A DNA stretch of 31,666 nucleotides from a virus. The notes beneath the pieces were generated by a model. The model made no database searches and was not told the DNA's origin. It was given only the letters and a program-made list of their open reading frames with translations. The translations under genes and the position numbers were made by a program. The stretch lies in IMG/VR virus record IMGVR_UViG_3300000234_000017, positions 1-31,666 of that record, one strand, 5' to 3'. Shown here one piece after another: positions 31,570-31,666 of the stretch; the first letter of the stretch is position 1; each line of letters opens with the position of its first letter.

Positions 31570-31613
31570 CATATATTATTTACATGAGAAGACATCTAGT
31601 CTCTCATGTAAAT
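31570..31613 (+). promoter_or_regulatory. CATATATTA promoter-like element with leader hairpin
   Basis: CATATATTA at 31570-31578, then ATTTACATGAGA/TCTCATGTAAAT (31578-31589 with 31602-31613) enclosing AGAC/GTCT. It stands 36 bases before the ATG of the last, incomplete gene. The preceding ATTATTCTAG and the hairpin repeat the cassette at 12918-12977 almost exactly. Confidence 0.72.
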
Positions 31614-31649
31614 GTTTCAATTAAATTATTATTTTAGAGGAGATAATTT

Positions 31650-31666
31650 ATGAAGACTAATGAAGA
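31650..31666 (+). CDS. Start of a gene cut by the window edge
   Basis: ATG 31650 follows a strong AGAGGAG ribosome site and the promoter-hairpin cassette at 31570-31613. Only five codons (MKTNE) are visible, so nothing can be said of the product. Confidence 0.6.

Noticed and set aside
23379-31610. CRISPR-like repeats (ATGAGA...TCTCAT copies)
   Set aside because: The copies are far apart, each is an inverted repeat beside a promoter-like element, and there are no spacers or cas genes.

Overview
The window looks like part of a large, AT-rich lytic phage genome of the phiKZ-like 'jumbo' type, probably infecting a Gram-negative host. Evidence for a phage: a complete terminase large subunit (8125-10302, minus), a palm-domain half of a family B DNA polymerase (16579-18717), a tubulin/FtsZ-family GTPase (13001-14043), phage-borne tRNA genes, a nucleotide-metabolism set (DHFR, dUTPase, ribonucleotide reductase) and many tightly packed small genes without recognisable relatives. 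No ribosomal RNA, integrase, insertion sequence or CRISPR array is visible. The phiKZ-like placement is inference: no RNA polymerase subunit or phage-nucleus shell gene lies in this window.

Layout. 1-697 (plus): the end of a TerB-like gene and a nucleoside deoxyribosyltransferase-like gene. 744-3555 (minus): SNF2-type helicase, a small zinc-motif protein and DHFR. 3655-4775 (plus): five small unknown genes. 4821-6142 (minus): an unknown protein and a cobalamin adenosyltransferase. 6143-6735: a non-coding block with two good minus-strand tRNAs (Arg-CCU and a CAU tRNA that looks like Ile2), an orphan tRNA 3' half, a structured element and a GGAGG-rich tract. 6736-7380 (plus): a HEMGH metalloprotease. 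7443-12450 (minus): the terminase operon. 12463 to the end (plus): macro domain, tubulin, a cluster of unknown genes, DNA polymerase half, split class II ribonucleotide reductase (NrdJa with an intein, then NrdJb), a run of small early-type genes including membrane proteins and lipoproteins, a SLOG/NADAR pair, more unknowns, Nudix and dUTPase.

How the genes fit together. NrdJa and NrdJb form an adenosylcobalamin-dependent reductase, and the same phage carries a BtuR/CobO enzyme that makes that cofactor; DHFR and dUTPase complete a dNTP supply module. A macro domain, a NADAR domain, a SLOG domain, a deoxyribosyltransferase-like protein and a Nudix protein suggest a second theme: handling ADP-ribose, NAD or nucleotide signals, plausibly against host defences such as DarTG.

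Regulation. Convergent operons are separated by long perfect palindromes. Six plus-strand cassettes combine a CATATATTA-like element with a hairpin immediately downstream and precede gene blocks; they look like early promoters that give mRNAs a 5' hairpin. Two genes are broken by frame changes: the tubulin gene by four, and the SLOG-NADAR gene by one.
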